Assembly (NCBI GenBank): GCA_022570795.1
Contig: JAKUDP010000012.1
Coordinates: forward strand, 434,001-498,000
DNA: 64,000 bases
Source of the DNA: Sphaerulina vaccinii
Taxonomy: Eukaryota > Ascomycota > Dothideomycetes > Mycosphaerellales > Mycosphaerellaceae
Direction of reading: 5' to 3'
Shown: one piece after another, positions 29,599-41,454 of the stretch
Layout: each line of letters starts with the position of its first letter
How positions within the stretch are numbered: the stretch's first letter is position 1
Made by a program: the position numbers and the translations under genes
The notes under the pieces: model-generated
What the model saw: only the letters and a program-made list of their open reading frames with translations
What the model was told of the DNA's origin: nothing
Database searches by the model: none

Positions 29599-31511
29599 CT
29601 AATTCCCTGGCCGCAAGACCGCATCATCAATCTCTGGTAAAAGCATCTGCTCATCGAAGCAGAGATGTTCCCAGTCAAGCGCATGTTCCCTGAGCAGGCT
29701 ATGCTCACTAGCAATGCCTGCGAAGCATAGCAGTCGCTGAAATATACTGAGACGAAAGCATTCCGCGCCGGAATGCCATACCCCTTGAAGAGCCTTGAGG
29801 ATATCCCGATCCCATTCCGGTCCGAAGAGCTCGCGGCGGATCACACTCATTACAAAGTGGAAGAACAAATTCCTAGGAGCCGGTCGCTTGTCGCTTCTGA
29901 AGACGAGTTCCGAGTTGTGGATTTCAGCCCATGTTGTACGGTCGCTGTCTGTCATGGAACTGAGACATTCCACGCGGTGACGAGGACTAGGGCTGTGAAG
30001 AAGAGTCTGATCAAGTACCACAGCTTTGTAGCGAGCTCCTCTCGAATATGTAGTTGCAGTAGGATCGACCCACTTGGCAGCCGCGGTATCAAGCGCGTGC
30101 TTGAGGCGGTCGACTTTGATGTCCAAAAGATTGCGAGCTTGCACATCTTCAGTACGAGTGATCGCATCTTGGAGGTTTGCAAGTTCCTGCTTACGAAGAC
30201 CTTGCTCCTCTTTCCATTCCTGCTGTCGTTGCGTCTCTACTGCATCGAGACGTACTTCATCTTCGGCTGTCATTGGTACGATTGCGAAACGTCCATCAGC
30301 AAAAGCCTTTGCAACATCTTCGTACATCATTATTGCGTTGGTCGGACTCCAGACGATCTCAGTGCCGTCCTGAATGACGTTGCCGTACCTCAAAGCGCCG
30401 AGCACGACTTTTCCAGAGACTTCCTGAGGGATGATGGGTGCTGTTTTTATGCGCCCTCCATGATATCCGCGTGAAATCGGACACCAGTATTCAATTCCAT
30501 CCCTCTTTCCAAAACATCTAGACCCGTAGAAGTCCATGGCGTCCGTCCTGAAGTCCACATGGAGCCGTTTCCCAAGCCGCCTGTCACGAGGATGACGGGT
30601 GAAGTCGTGCGAATATGGAATCAGAGCTGCCATGGCGGCGGCGTATGCTTCATCGTGTGTACCCTCGGCGCGGTTCTGCATATAGTCCAGGACATCGTGT
30701 CTCTTGTTGCGAAGAAGTGCCAGTTGGTGCCAAACCACAGATTGCATTCGGTGTATGTTCGTGATAATGTCCAGTCTTTCTTCTCTGTCGAATTCTCCTA
30801 TGCGCTTGCGAAACTGAGTTCTCCACAGCTCACCATTCTCCTCTGCGAGCTCGAGCTCGACTTGCTTGGACAAATATAAAGCTACATATTCGACTATTGG
30901 AGCAGCATCCTCGTCGATCAATGGCAACGCGAACCGCACATTTGGTGCAGGTTCACTGCACTGACTGCACTGTTTCAGTGTTAGTGAATCGTAAGTTCGT
31001 CAGTGGGTTCGTAAGTACCAGCGGTCAGACATCGAATGGGTTGAAATATTCCCTAAGATAACCCAGTGAACGCTGGCTTATCTTTTGCCATTTTGATCTG
31101 GTTGGGTTCGAATCGAGCGCGATCATTGCCGATGGGCTTTCAGCTTGCGCTCCGGTACATAGACGTCTCTGCCAACGACCAGTCATGATGGCTTCCAGAA
31201 CTTGCCCAATTTGTGATCCGGTTCTCTCGCTGCAGACAGTCCGAATCGTGACATCTTCGTGGCGCATCACCAGACGTCTGAAAGCTTCTCTGCTGCGCGA
31301 ATGGAAAGGGTTATGCGCTCGTATGGAACCCCAAAGGTTTGGCTGTCGTTCGTAGATAGAGACAATCTTGGGCTGGTGAGTACAGCTTTCCGAACTGTGG
31401 ATCCTCTTCGAACATAGTTCCGCCGAGAAGCCATTCAGAGGTGTATTCGTCTGTCTGAAGAAAGGTGCTATGACTTGTTGATCGCCCACGGATGAAGACG
31501 AGGTTGTACAC
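29599..31511 (-). CDS. HNH-endonuclease-like fungal protein, degenerate active site, 5' end unresolved
   Basis: The secure part is exon 29599-30969, joined by a 61 nt intron (30970-31030) to coding sequence upstream of 31031. A segment near the middle (YWCPISRGYHGGRIKTAPII) and the later SPTNAIMMYEDVAKAFADGR follow the shape of the fungal HNH domain (known pattern: AHIxP ... N..L....D..FD.G). The position usually held by the first His of AHIIP is Pro (KTAPIIP), so nuclease activity is doubtful. A helical Gln/Glu/Arg segment follows. Upstream of 31,300 two different frames both look protein-like, and an ATG near 31,707 begins another short open stretch, so there are probably several 5' exons that I could not fix. 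Function is unknown. Confidence 0.6.
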
Positions 31512-31907
31512 ACGGTTCTACGGCCTGTCTCGAGATACTACTGCTCGTAGCCAAGTTCGTGGTGCACCATAACCTTCCTCTGCCAAACGTGTTGTCAGAG
31601 TGCTGTGGCTGTCGATAGTAGCACGAGACGAGTTGGGGCGGTCCGGAATGCTGGCGCCTCGTAGCCAAAAGAAGATTCGATGGCACGGGTAATGGTGGTG
31701 GGCATGAATGCCCAAGGTATTGTCACAATACATACATACAAAGCCTTACTGTCGCCTATATCGCTTTAGCCGTGCCTGGACCATGCTTTCCCTGTTCGCC
31801 CGCAAATGCACGTGTCCGCGACTCGTGGCTATCGCCGCTCGCTCCCCAGTCACGTCGACAGTGGCGTGGTCTCTCGTTGCCTCCGGATTCGATATCGAGA
31901 TGAGCAA

Positions 31908-32724
31908 CTATTTCCCAGGCGCCTGGAATGGATCCGCGTTTCCGCTCAATAGTAGTCCAATGATCAAACCAAACAGGCCAAGCACTGATGAGAAGATCTC
32001 AATAACCAGTACCTTGACGAATCTATACCATGTCAGCATATACAGCACTTCCACAACATCCAGCATTCTACTCACAAGCTCGGATCAGCAGCATCTGACA
32101 ACGCAGCACTAGATCCATTGATCCCCACACTCACACCACAGATCAGATTACACGCTCCGACCAGCAGTCCTGACCAGAACAGCGCATATCCTGTGAAGTA
32201 GTTTCCAGCACTGTATATCCCAGGCCCCGAAACATTCTCCATCTTCGCCGAGAAGACAATGCTCATAATGACTCCGTAGATAGCTACGACTTCACAAAAG
32301 ATGATGGAGATCAAGTTCTTCGTTCGGATTCGTGGTGCTTTCACTCCACCACCGAGGATCGATGTGCCTGTTATGAAGATGCCCCTGTGGATACTGTCTT
32401 AGCTGTGGTCCTTCCTATGTCCTGCTTGTCCGCCTCCTTCCTCTCGATGCGTCTTTCGTGGGACTCAACTGACCATGCTGCTCCTACTACCGACAACCCT
32501 ATACACAGCGCGATTCCGACGGAAGCCCAGGCGTAGGGCGAGATGGATTCGAGGAAAGCGCCGACGTTGAAGGCTTCTCCTTCGCCTTGAAAGAGCATAT
32601 CTGGAATTCATCTTGTTAGCTTCGCCTCTTCTCCTTCTTCTAGCTTTCGATGGTATCGCGTACAAAGTCCAATGACCGTGAGAGCCGAGCCAGCGCCTCC
32701 TGCGCCATAGTAGAATCCTCCCAT
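31908..32724 (-). CDS. VMA16: V-type ATPase proteolipid subunit c'' (Vma16)
   Basis: There are four exons: 32664-32724, 32474-32600, 32076-32384 and 31908-32022; all junctions keep phase, giving 203 aa. The hydrophobic protein reads through GEGEAFNVGAFLESISPYAW, GAAWGIFITGTSILGGGVKA, KNLISIIFCEVVAIYGVIMS and GVSVGINGSSAALSDAADP, the hallmark stretches of subunit c''. The conserved glutamates of the proton-carrying helices are present (for example in IIFCEVVAIYG). It sits in the Vo ring of the vacuolar proton pump. Simple ORF calling breaks it into pieces because of the introns. It is divergent from TOA2. Confidence 0.93.
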
Positions 32725-33023
32725 CGCTGGAGTAGTTGTGTAGATGGAAGTGAAGTGAAATGCAATTGTCGCCTGCAGCTACAGTTGCATGACATCGCGC
32801 TTTCCCACGGGATCAGCCGCCCGCTCCGCCACTTCCACCTTCAACTCCAGGTAGTATATAAGACTCACCACAACTTCACTTTCTGACCTTGATTCCACGG
32901 ACACCTCAACAGCAATATCTGAACGGGGCGCTCTCACACATTCCGAAATTATCGCGACATCACGACGAGAATAGTAGCGGCATTTCCAGCTCTCCGCCGG
33001 CGCAGGCGACCACTACGCGCACG
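32725..33023. promoter_or_regulatory. Divergent promoter of VMA16 and TOA2
   Basis: This is 299 bp between two start codons. A TATATAAG box on the plus strand at about 32854-32861 could serve TOA2. Confidence 0.5.
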
Positions 33024-33420
33024 ATGGCAGCAACGGCAGTCGGCCCCTACGAGCTTTACAGAGGCACATCGTGAGCGCACGCGCCCTTTCGCAGGTAGGA
33101 GAAATGGATTGCTAACTTGAATTCTCAGCATCGGCGTCGCTCTAGCAGACACGCTCGACGACCTGATCAGTTCTAGAAGAATCGAACCGCAACTCGCGAT
33201 GCGCATAATGGCGCATTTCGATCAGCATATCGCTGCAGTCCTGGGGGATAAGGTGAAGGCTAGGATGACGTTCAAGGGACATCTCGACGTCTACCGATTC
33301 TGCGACGAAGTCTGGACCTTTGTGATCAAGGATGTGAAGTTCAAGATGGATAACGCCCACCAGATGGATGCGGAGAAGGTCAAGATTGTGGCCATGGCCT
33401 CGAAGGACAAGGCTCCGTAG
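33024..33420 (+). CDS. TOA2: TFIIA small (gamma) subunit Toa2
   Basis: The exons are 33024-33070 and 33129-33420, with a 58 nt intron in phase 2, giving 112 aa. The sequence YELYRGTS / IGVALADTLDDLISSRRIEP forms the N-terminal helical domain, and KARMTFKGHLDVYRFCDEVW begins the conserved beta-barrel half. Both halves match TFIIA gamma. It joins Toa1 to stabilise TBP on TATA DNA. Length is normal for the family. Confidence 0.94.
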
Positions 33421-35163
33421 ATTGGATTTGGAAGAGACCATTTGGGCAGGTGGTTCAAGCGACGAGAATGAAAGGTCGAGGCGACTCAGAGACACTTTCT
33501 ACCCAAGCATGATTTGAAAGAGAAATCGTCTCCGCTGGCATGCGGCGACTAAGGCGCTGTGGACGCAGACAGTAGCAATGGAATACAGATTCCGATTTGG
33601 AGATGCTTGCTACCTGATCAGGGCATGATATGATGAGATATGATATGAATAAGGGCAGTGCTGCTCCTGAGGCGACGAGGAGGCAGCGTTATATAGTCTA
33701 CTTCCAGTAGAACTATGGAATCAGAAATGAAGCATCTGGATAGTGTCCGCTCTCCCTGGCCTCTCAATAATGTCCCGCAGAGACGATATCTTGGAGTGTC
33801 TTCTGCTCTTGTCTTGCTGCCTGGTCTGCCGTCTCAGATTAGCAGTATGGCAAGCGTTAGGCAGCTTGAGCATGCACGGTAAATCCAGCCTGAGCTGCAA
33901 AGCACCGAGCTATTGAAGTCTCTGCGATGACAAAATATCCCAGGCAGGCCAGCTAGCTCTCGACTGACCAGATGTAGCAGCATGCCCAGAGCTGTGCGGC
34001 GCATATGGAATCCTTCAGCGATCAGAGCAGGCATGCTCGCGACAAGAAACCGATCTGCGGACAAGAATCATAACCTTCTGGTGCAAGCAAGAGCTACCCT
34101 GATCCTCATCCATTTCGAGCATAACACGATGCAGGCGAGTGATCGGAGTGTACAGCGGATATGTACCACTCTATCGAGTCTTCGAAATCTTCAGCTTTGT
34201 GGCATGGCGGCCGCCCGACAAGAAGTCAAAGCATACCGGTCTCCAGTCATCCAGCCAGAATCCAAGCCAGCACACCTCCAGCACGCCTGCGGCCGACCAT
34301 CTTCAGAGATAAGAGGATATCCAGCTCTTGACAGCTCTCCGCAGCATGCCGCATCTCACACACCGTACGGCTGAAGAAGTTCCCGGAACATGGTGTCCTA
34401 GAGAAGAAGCTGAGCAGCTGAGATTCATCTTGCATATCATGTCTCTCGGACATGCTTGGCAACCTTGTATCCTTGGCAGACGTGCATAAGGTTTCTATGG
34501 GGATCGTATCGCGTCACTCAACTACCCATGTGTAAGCATACTCAACATGCTTCTGCAGATGGCATGGATCTGGTCCGGAAGCGGGAATCCTATGACATGG
34601 ATTTGAACAGATTTGTAAACTCGAAGGTTCATACCTGCCTGCTCAGCTATCAGATCCAATGATACTCTTTTGAAGCGGCATAGCTGACCCGTCTTGGACG
34701 ATAATGAACAGGCCACGGCATATGTCACTCATCTTGGACAACACACCACAAACGACCACGTCACTCGAGGGCTCGCAATGGTATGCCTGATGGCCAAGCC
34801 AATACTAAGATTGACATGGCCTTCGGCTTTGAGCCAGTGTACGAGATAGCGCTGACACTTAAGATGGGCCGTAATCGATAGATGCATGCATATGCATATG
34901 CATATGTAGATGGAAAGCTTGTTCAAGACTCCATGTCCTAGGTGCTGTGGCTGTGCAACACTTCAGCTCTCTGGAGACCACCCTGAACTTGAAGATCTTG
35001 TGGGTAGCCTCGTCTGACACAAACAGAGAACTTCGTATATCCATTATGCATTACGAGAGTGATTTAAAGAGAAAGTCCCGCACAGTATGCCCAATAACCA
35101 GCGCCTCACGACAAAATGAAAGAAGAACCTCTCGATAACATAGCATAGCATACCATAGCCAAA
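33421..35163. other. 1.74 kb gene-free region flanking the PKS block
   Basis: Open frames are short, overlap on both strands and lack coding character. A (GCATAT)n palindromic microsatellite lies at 34883-34906, and ATAGCAT / GATATGA short repeats near 33640 and 35145. This is the left border of the polyketide block. Confidence 0.5.
34883..34906 (+). repeat. (GCATAT)n microsatellite
   Basis: It reads GCATGCATATGCATATGCAT and on to ATATG, a self-complementary hexamer repeat of about four units in the gene-free region. Confidence 0.8.
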
Positions 35164-38100
35164 TCAGTTATCATCCTTCAATAACATCTCCAAACACTCC
35201 GCAAGCCTCGTAGACTAGATAAAATCAAATTATTAGCATCATATCCAGAACCACCATCACCATCATGCACTTAGATAGAACACTTACAATCGGCCTCGCC
35301 AACAAACTAAAATGATTCGCCTCAACCTGCACCCCTTCCAACCCAGGCACAAGTTTATCCCACCCATTAGCCCCAAACCCCTCCCTCTTACCATAAAACC
35401 ACGCAAACCATCCACTCTCGGGATCTTCAAGCGCTCGATATTCAGAGCCATCCTCTTGCGTCTCGCCAAAGACTTCGACCATTTCGGGATAGTCTTCTTT
35501 GGAAGGTAATCTGAAGCCGGGGAGTTGATCTTCTAGCATCCCACGTGTAGCTCAAATTGCATGACCTCGAGGGATCTTATGTTTGAGAGACGCGGGGATG
35601 GGTTTGACAGTATAGTTATATCTTGCCATTGCCAACATTGTTTGATTCAAATGAACGTGTTGCTCTTGTTTGATTTCGAAGTTTTTGCCTCGGAGATGTT
35701 TTGGTAAGACATGGAAAGAGCCTGAACCGAAAGCTATTTTTGCGTTTTTTGCGCTTTCTTCGGGTGTGATTGTTGGATGGGGTTTGGGTACTCGCATGTC
35801 GATTGAAATGTAGTGTGATACGGTGTCTCCGTGTTCGGTCACGAGGAGTCTGCTGATTTCGTAGGCTGTTATAGCGCCTGCTGAATAGCCGCCTAGGAGG
35901 TAAGGACCTTTGGGTTTGACTTTCTTGATTGCGTGGAGCATGGGTCCGGCTTGGTTTTCGATGGTATCGAAGGCGCTGGGATTTTTGAGGAAGGGACAGG
36001 AGAGGCCGTAGACTGGTCGGCCTGAGGCTAGTGGTGGGATGTCGATGAAGCAGGATACGTTGCCGAAGCCGTCTGGGACGAGGAAGAGTGGATCGAGTGG
36101 TGAGTCGAAGCGACCTTGGATTAGGACTGCTTGACTTGTGTATGCCTCTTTCTTCTCGACTGGTACAATGAGCTTGATGTCGTCGTGAGCTTCACCGGCG
36201 GCATTCTCTTGGCTCACCTCTTCCTTCTCCTGCTCCTTCCCTTCTGGCGCGAGCGCCCTGCGAACAGCTGCGGCTGTTGGGTGTTGGCGAAGAAAGGATG
36301 CAGGTAAATGTAAGCCAGTCTTCTCTTTGATCTCGTGTATGATGCCCACAATCAGCATAGAGTCAATGCCAAGGTCGTCGAAGGTGGTTTCTGGAGGATG
36401 AGTGCGAGGATCTGCTCCTGCTTCTTCAGCAATGATGTCCAGGACACGTTCTGCGATATCCTTCTGATTCTCATCGTCCACGGTGTCAGGAGTGTTGATA
36501 GATCGTCCCGTAGTAGAGACACTGTCTCCTGGTCTGACGCTGGAGCTGCGGGTAGAGGATTCTTCCGAGGAAGCTCTTGTTGTGAGGCTGCCACCATTCT
36601 GCTCTGTGTTCGCTTTTGACAGGATGGCGCGCAGTATCTTGCGTGGCATCTTCTGGAACTTGACACCAACGCATTGTACAACAACTTTGTCACTGCTCAG
36701 CACCGTGATTATGCCCATCATTATCCCATCTTGTCTCTTCTGAATGTCCGGGAACACGGCGAATGTGGAGTATGTTTTGCCTGAGCACAGTTGCTCGAAG
36801 AATGAGGCACGTTCGAAGCCAGTACATAGGTACACCGAGTCATCATCAGACTGATCGTCGAAGTCGCCATTCACGATGAGTCCAGAGACATGTGTGATCG
36901 CGTCCAGCCAGTACGGACTCTGGATAAACTCTCCTGCAGTGTCTCGCAAGGTAGCCTTGGCATAAGCCGTCTGGCGCTGAGGATTGACGTATACTTCTTC
37001 CATGTTCTGGAAGCTGCGGCCATAGGAGACTACATTGGCATAAGTCATGTACGCCAACTTCTTCGAAAGCCGGTAGACTTGGCTCGATTGAGCTGGATCC
37101 TGTATTTCTGCAATTCTTGCTTGCGTCGACTCAACTTCTGGAAGCGCCACTTCCATCCAGATCGGCTTCTCCGCGAACGTTACTTGACAAGTACCATGGA
37201 CAATTGGCTGGCCACTCTGATCGGTGCCATTGAAAGAGATGCGTATCGGCGCTGATCTTGATTTGCTTGCTTCTGCATCGATCCGTAGTATCCGGTCACG
37301 AGCCTTATTGTCGATGATGATGGGATGGCTCAATTCCATGCCTTCTACGCGGAGATCGTTCAATTGTACTTCGTGGCCTGCAAAGTCTGCGCAGTGCAGA
37401 GCCGCTGTGAGAGCAATGTCTATGTAGACACTCGTTGGACAGAGTGCATGGCCATCGATGTTGTGGCCATTGATCAGATCTTGGACGACAGGATCCTTGA
37501 GATTGGTTTCGAATGTCATTTTGACATTCTCGTCCTGGCTTTGCTTGGAGGCAATGCGCTGTACCGTCGTTGTGGCCTTGTGCTTGGGCTGTGCAGGCAA
37601 CGACGTGCTATCGGCCTCTCCTTGCGATGAGGGTAGGTGTATTCCAGTGAACGGCGTCCAGTAGTCCTTGGAATCGAAGGCATAGTGGGGAATCTGTACC
37701 ATCTTCAATGATGAAACGTGTTCGTGGTGCAGCCGGACCCAATCGACCGGAAGTCCTTTCATGTAGCCTGTGGCCAGCGACTTGGACAATGTCTCCCACG
37801 GCGTGTCGACGGTGTGTGGCTCTAGACTAGGCAGCATGTGGGGAGCATTAGGATTCAGAGAATTTCGAACGAGGCCAGCACAGATGGGAGTTGGTCCAAA
37901 TTCGATGCATGTGGCCTTTGTAGACAGAACTTGTAAAGACTCCAGGGCTCATACAGCAGCCTCGAAGTTGACCGCTTCAGAAGTTTGTCGGACAATGTAT
38001 GATGCGCGGAAATAGTCCTTGGTTGTGATAACTTCGCCAAGCAAGCTCGAGACGAACGGTATACTTGGCGTGCTAAACGTCACCTGAGAGGCCAGGGCTC

Positions 38101-41100
38101 GGAGCGGTCCCAGAATTGGGTCCAGCTGCGCGGAGTGATAACCGTATGGGACTTCGATCTTCTTGCTTCGCAACTTCTGAGATTTGAGCCACGTCTGCAG
38201 CATCTCTGTCTCCTCAACTGGTCCACTAACGACGATGGCTTTCGGCCCATTGACGCAGGCAATCCGGCATTGAGGGGAGTGATCGGGATCGAAGATCCGT
38301 TCATAAGCACTTTTCGAGCAGGCAATCGCAAGCATATCGAAAGCGTGGACTTGACAGAGCTCTTCAAGCAGCAAGGCACGTCGGCCAACAAGATACAATG
38401 TATCATGCAGAGACAAGACGCCAGCAATATGTAAAGCCGCATATTCTCCTAGACTGTGGCCAAGAATGTAATCAGGCTGGATATTGAGGTCGTGCCACAA
38501 TTTCGACATAGCGATCTCGATGGCAACAATGGCTAGTTGAGTCTGGCTTGGCGCGTGATTCGACTGTGTTGTGCCCATTATGACAGAGTCAACGAACTCC
38601 GGCAAGCCTAGTGATGTAGCAATCCCCTGGCACTGCTGAATCGCCTCTCGGAAGATCCGACAGGTAGTGAAGAGCTCACGACCCATGCCGGGGTAAGAAG
38701 ACCCCTGTCCAGTGCACAAAAAGACGCAGCTTGGCTTCGTGATAGACTGAGCGGGAGTGACATCGTTCAGATCTTCTTCCATTGAGGTCAATAGATTGCT
38801 GATAGTGGTTGCTGAGTACGCTTGTCGGAAATTATAGTGCTTTCGACGAGCAGTCGTGGTATACGCAAGATCCGCAAGACGCGTCTCCGGTTTCTCGATA
38901 AGGAATCGAAGCAGACGTTCCTTGTTCTTGCGAAGGGACACAGCAGTGCGCGCGGAAACAGTGACCACATGATGCGATCGATTGTCGGTGTGCGTAGCTG
39001 AGGTCATTTTCTGAGGTCCGTCGCCGATGACCAAAGCTGTATTGCCGCCAGCGGCATCGAATATGTTCACCATCACCATCGGATCCTGAACGCCACATAG
39101 ATTCGCGAATGGGACTCCTTGGGACGGGATGATGATGTTCGCAGCCTCCAAACACGGGAATTGCAGGTTCAGCGGCTCTGACATGCCGACCTGAGGAGGA
39201 ATACTGCCTTTTCGAATCATGAGTAGGCTCTTCACCACTGAAGCGATGCCGGCGGCAGCTTCCGCATGACCCGTGTTGGCTTTCACAGCACTAAAGGTAG
39301 TGGGTAGAAGAGTCAGCAGATGTCTTATTAGACCAGGGTTGGGCGACATCTGTCTTTGAGCTCAGCACCACAGTGGGTGGGAGCTCAGTGGGACACTACC
39401 ACCAGCGACGCCATATGCCTACTACACTTACCCAAGATACAGAGGATTCGATTGAGAATGTCCTTTGGAGAAGGCCGACATGATCGAATCCATCTCAACA
39501 CCATCACCAGCTTGCGTCCCGGTGCCATGAAGCTCTGCGTATGTAATGTCGCTAGGCTCGGCTCCAGCTGTGCGCAGGACCTGCTGATAAAGTCGTTGTT
39601 GGGCGCCGGACTCGGGATACGTGATGTTAGTCTGGTCGACCGATGTATTGCGCGCAGTTCCTCGGATGACGGCTTGTATATCGTCATTGTCGGCCACAGC
39701 ATCCTTGAGACGCTTCAGTACAACGACTCCGACGCCTTCGCCACGGCAATATCCATCAGCATCAGCTCTAAAGGTCTTGCATCCACCGGTCCTGGAGCCG
39801 AATCCGCCTCGATCAAGAGCCAGATATGAGAAAGGAGACTGGATGACATTTCCACCGCCTGCCAATGCTATGTCGATTTCTCTTTCCAGTAAAGCCTTGC
39901 ATGCGAGATGAATAGCAGATCCACTACTGCTACAAGCAGTATCCAAAGTATAGTAAGGACCACCGAAGCCGAACGCATAGTTGAGTCTACCTGCAGCAAA
40001 TGCACGGGTAATGCCATTGACTGCATAGATGTCGACTCCCTGAGAATAAGTCACATCTCGCCAGTCGTCGAGCACTTGAGCCATGAAACAGCCTACACGA
40101 TCCCGGGAGACGGAAGAGGAAGGCGAGTCCGAATGTCCGGCTATTTCCAGAGCTTCATATGCTACAGTAAGTATTAGTCGATGTGTCGGATCCAGCTGGC
40201 GAGCTTCGCGAGGTGAGATGCCAAAGAATTGAGCATCGAACAACCCGGGTGACTTCAGGAAGCAGCCATGTCGCATTCTCATCGTGTTCTTCTCTTTGCC
40301 TTCGGAGTCATAGAAAGCGTTGAGATCGAATCGAGAGGGTGGAATCTATTACACGTTGTGTCGATTAGTGATGAAATGGTCAACAATTATGGTATTGCTC
40401 ACCTCTTCATGCTCATCTCTCGCTTCTCGAATGACGCGCCAGAAGTCCTCAAGATCATCACCCCCAGGGAATCGTCCTGCGACTCCAATGATAGCGATTG
40501 CGCTGTCGTTGAAAGCACCTATGTTGCGTGATGGTTGAGCGTGCACGGGACTGTTGCTATCTGAGTCATGCGCGGTGACTTCGCGTGCCAACGTCGTACC
40601 GTATGGTCCTTGCCCAAGTAGGATGGTTTGTGGACTAGCAAGGTGAGGGCCAGAAAGTGATAGTCTCTCCACAACCGCGCGAGTCATAGCATTGATGTCC
40701 AGCATCGATTGGCTTATGCCTTTGATAATCTTGGAGGCAAGATCCGCAATGCTTGCATACTCTAAAACTTGTCCGGACGATGAACATAGGACATCGACCG
40801 ACCTAAGGATCGCGAGATGATCAACCATTTGGGTAAGCGGATCACTACCGAGGGCCATGAGATGAGGGGCGTGGTGAGCGGAGATGATTCGTAGGCTACG
40901 TCTTGCCAATTTCGCAAAGAATGGAGACTTGACGAACAGTTGGTCCAACATCGGTGGTGGGCCAGATATGCGGACTCGATCGCCTATCACGCTGCTTATA
41001 TAGCAACGTGCGTGAGCAGTAGTGCTCTGCAGAGAGAAGTCAGTCATGGTCTTGCGAAACATGCCTGAGGCACCCTTCGTGCCTGCTTACCCCAACACTG

Positions 41101-41390
41101 TAGTATCGCCCGAGCTCATTCTCGATCTCTTCCTGAGGCGACCCGGTCACCTCGTACGCCCATGTTCCCGGGCCTGGGTAGACCGAGATGGTGCGCCCAC
41201 GTAGTGCTTCAGCTGTGTGCAGTATCACAGGTACCAACGAGATGGCGACCGAGCAGACGTCTAGTGCGGATCTAGAGGCTGCCAGGACGATGGCAACAAA
41301 CTGGCCATAACCAGAGCTGCACACGCATAGCCTGCATGTTGCCTCGATGAGCAGATCGGGATAGTGCTCCAATGATCTGTGGGGATGGCG
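35164..41390 (-). pseudogene. Non-reducing polyketide synthase (SAT-KS-AT-PT-ACP-TE), 5'-truncated with two in-frame stops
   Basis: Exons on the minus strand are ~41390-41091, 41026-40403, 40345-39432, 39290-35288 and 35214-35164, with introns of 64, 57, 141 and 73 nt whose phases match. Domains in order: SAT remnant (CVCSSG near its expected active site; first ~100+ residues absent), KS (TACSSS; ELHGTGT; NTGHAEAAAG), AT (GHSLGE), PT (GHNIDGHALCP and YWLDAITHVSG), one ACP (LGIDSML) and a TE (GYSAG; a final NHF). In-frame TGA codons sit at 37949-37951 (end of AT) and 35552-35554 (inside TE), with family-like sequence continuing in the same frame after each. No intact start exists upstream. Such enzymes make aromatic, often resorcylate, polyketides from a primed starter; paired with an HR-PKS they suggest a resorcylic-acid-lactone-type pathway. 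Confidence 0.85.
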
Positions 41391-41454
41391 CTCCTCTGTA
41401 TACATTGGCTGGGACAGGCGACGAGATCTTGTCGAACAGGTAAGCGCACCACCA
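41391..41454. other. Junction between two truncated head-to-head PKS genes
   Basis: Recognisable SAT sequence (minus strand) ends near 41,365-41,390, and recognisable KS sequence (plus strand) begins near 41,455. The roughly 65-90 bp between cannot hold the missing ends of both enzymes plus promoters. I saw no repeat, transposon end or inserted sequence here. Confidence 0.6.

Noticed and set aside
29773..30474. Plus-strand open frame of ~233 codons
   Set aside because: It lies antisense to the HNH-like gene, whose frame has domain similarity; this one has none.
31088..31110. GGTTCGAATC, resembling a tRNA T-loop
   Set aside because: It lies inside coding sequence and no cloverleaf arms flank it. 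I saw no tRNA or rRNA gene anywhere in the window.
37912..37951. Very short introns (33 and 39 nt) that would remove the NR-PKS stop codons
   Set aside because: They are below the usual fungal minimum, and the one at 37.9 kb would delete conserved AT residues. I treat the stops as real.
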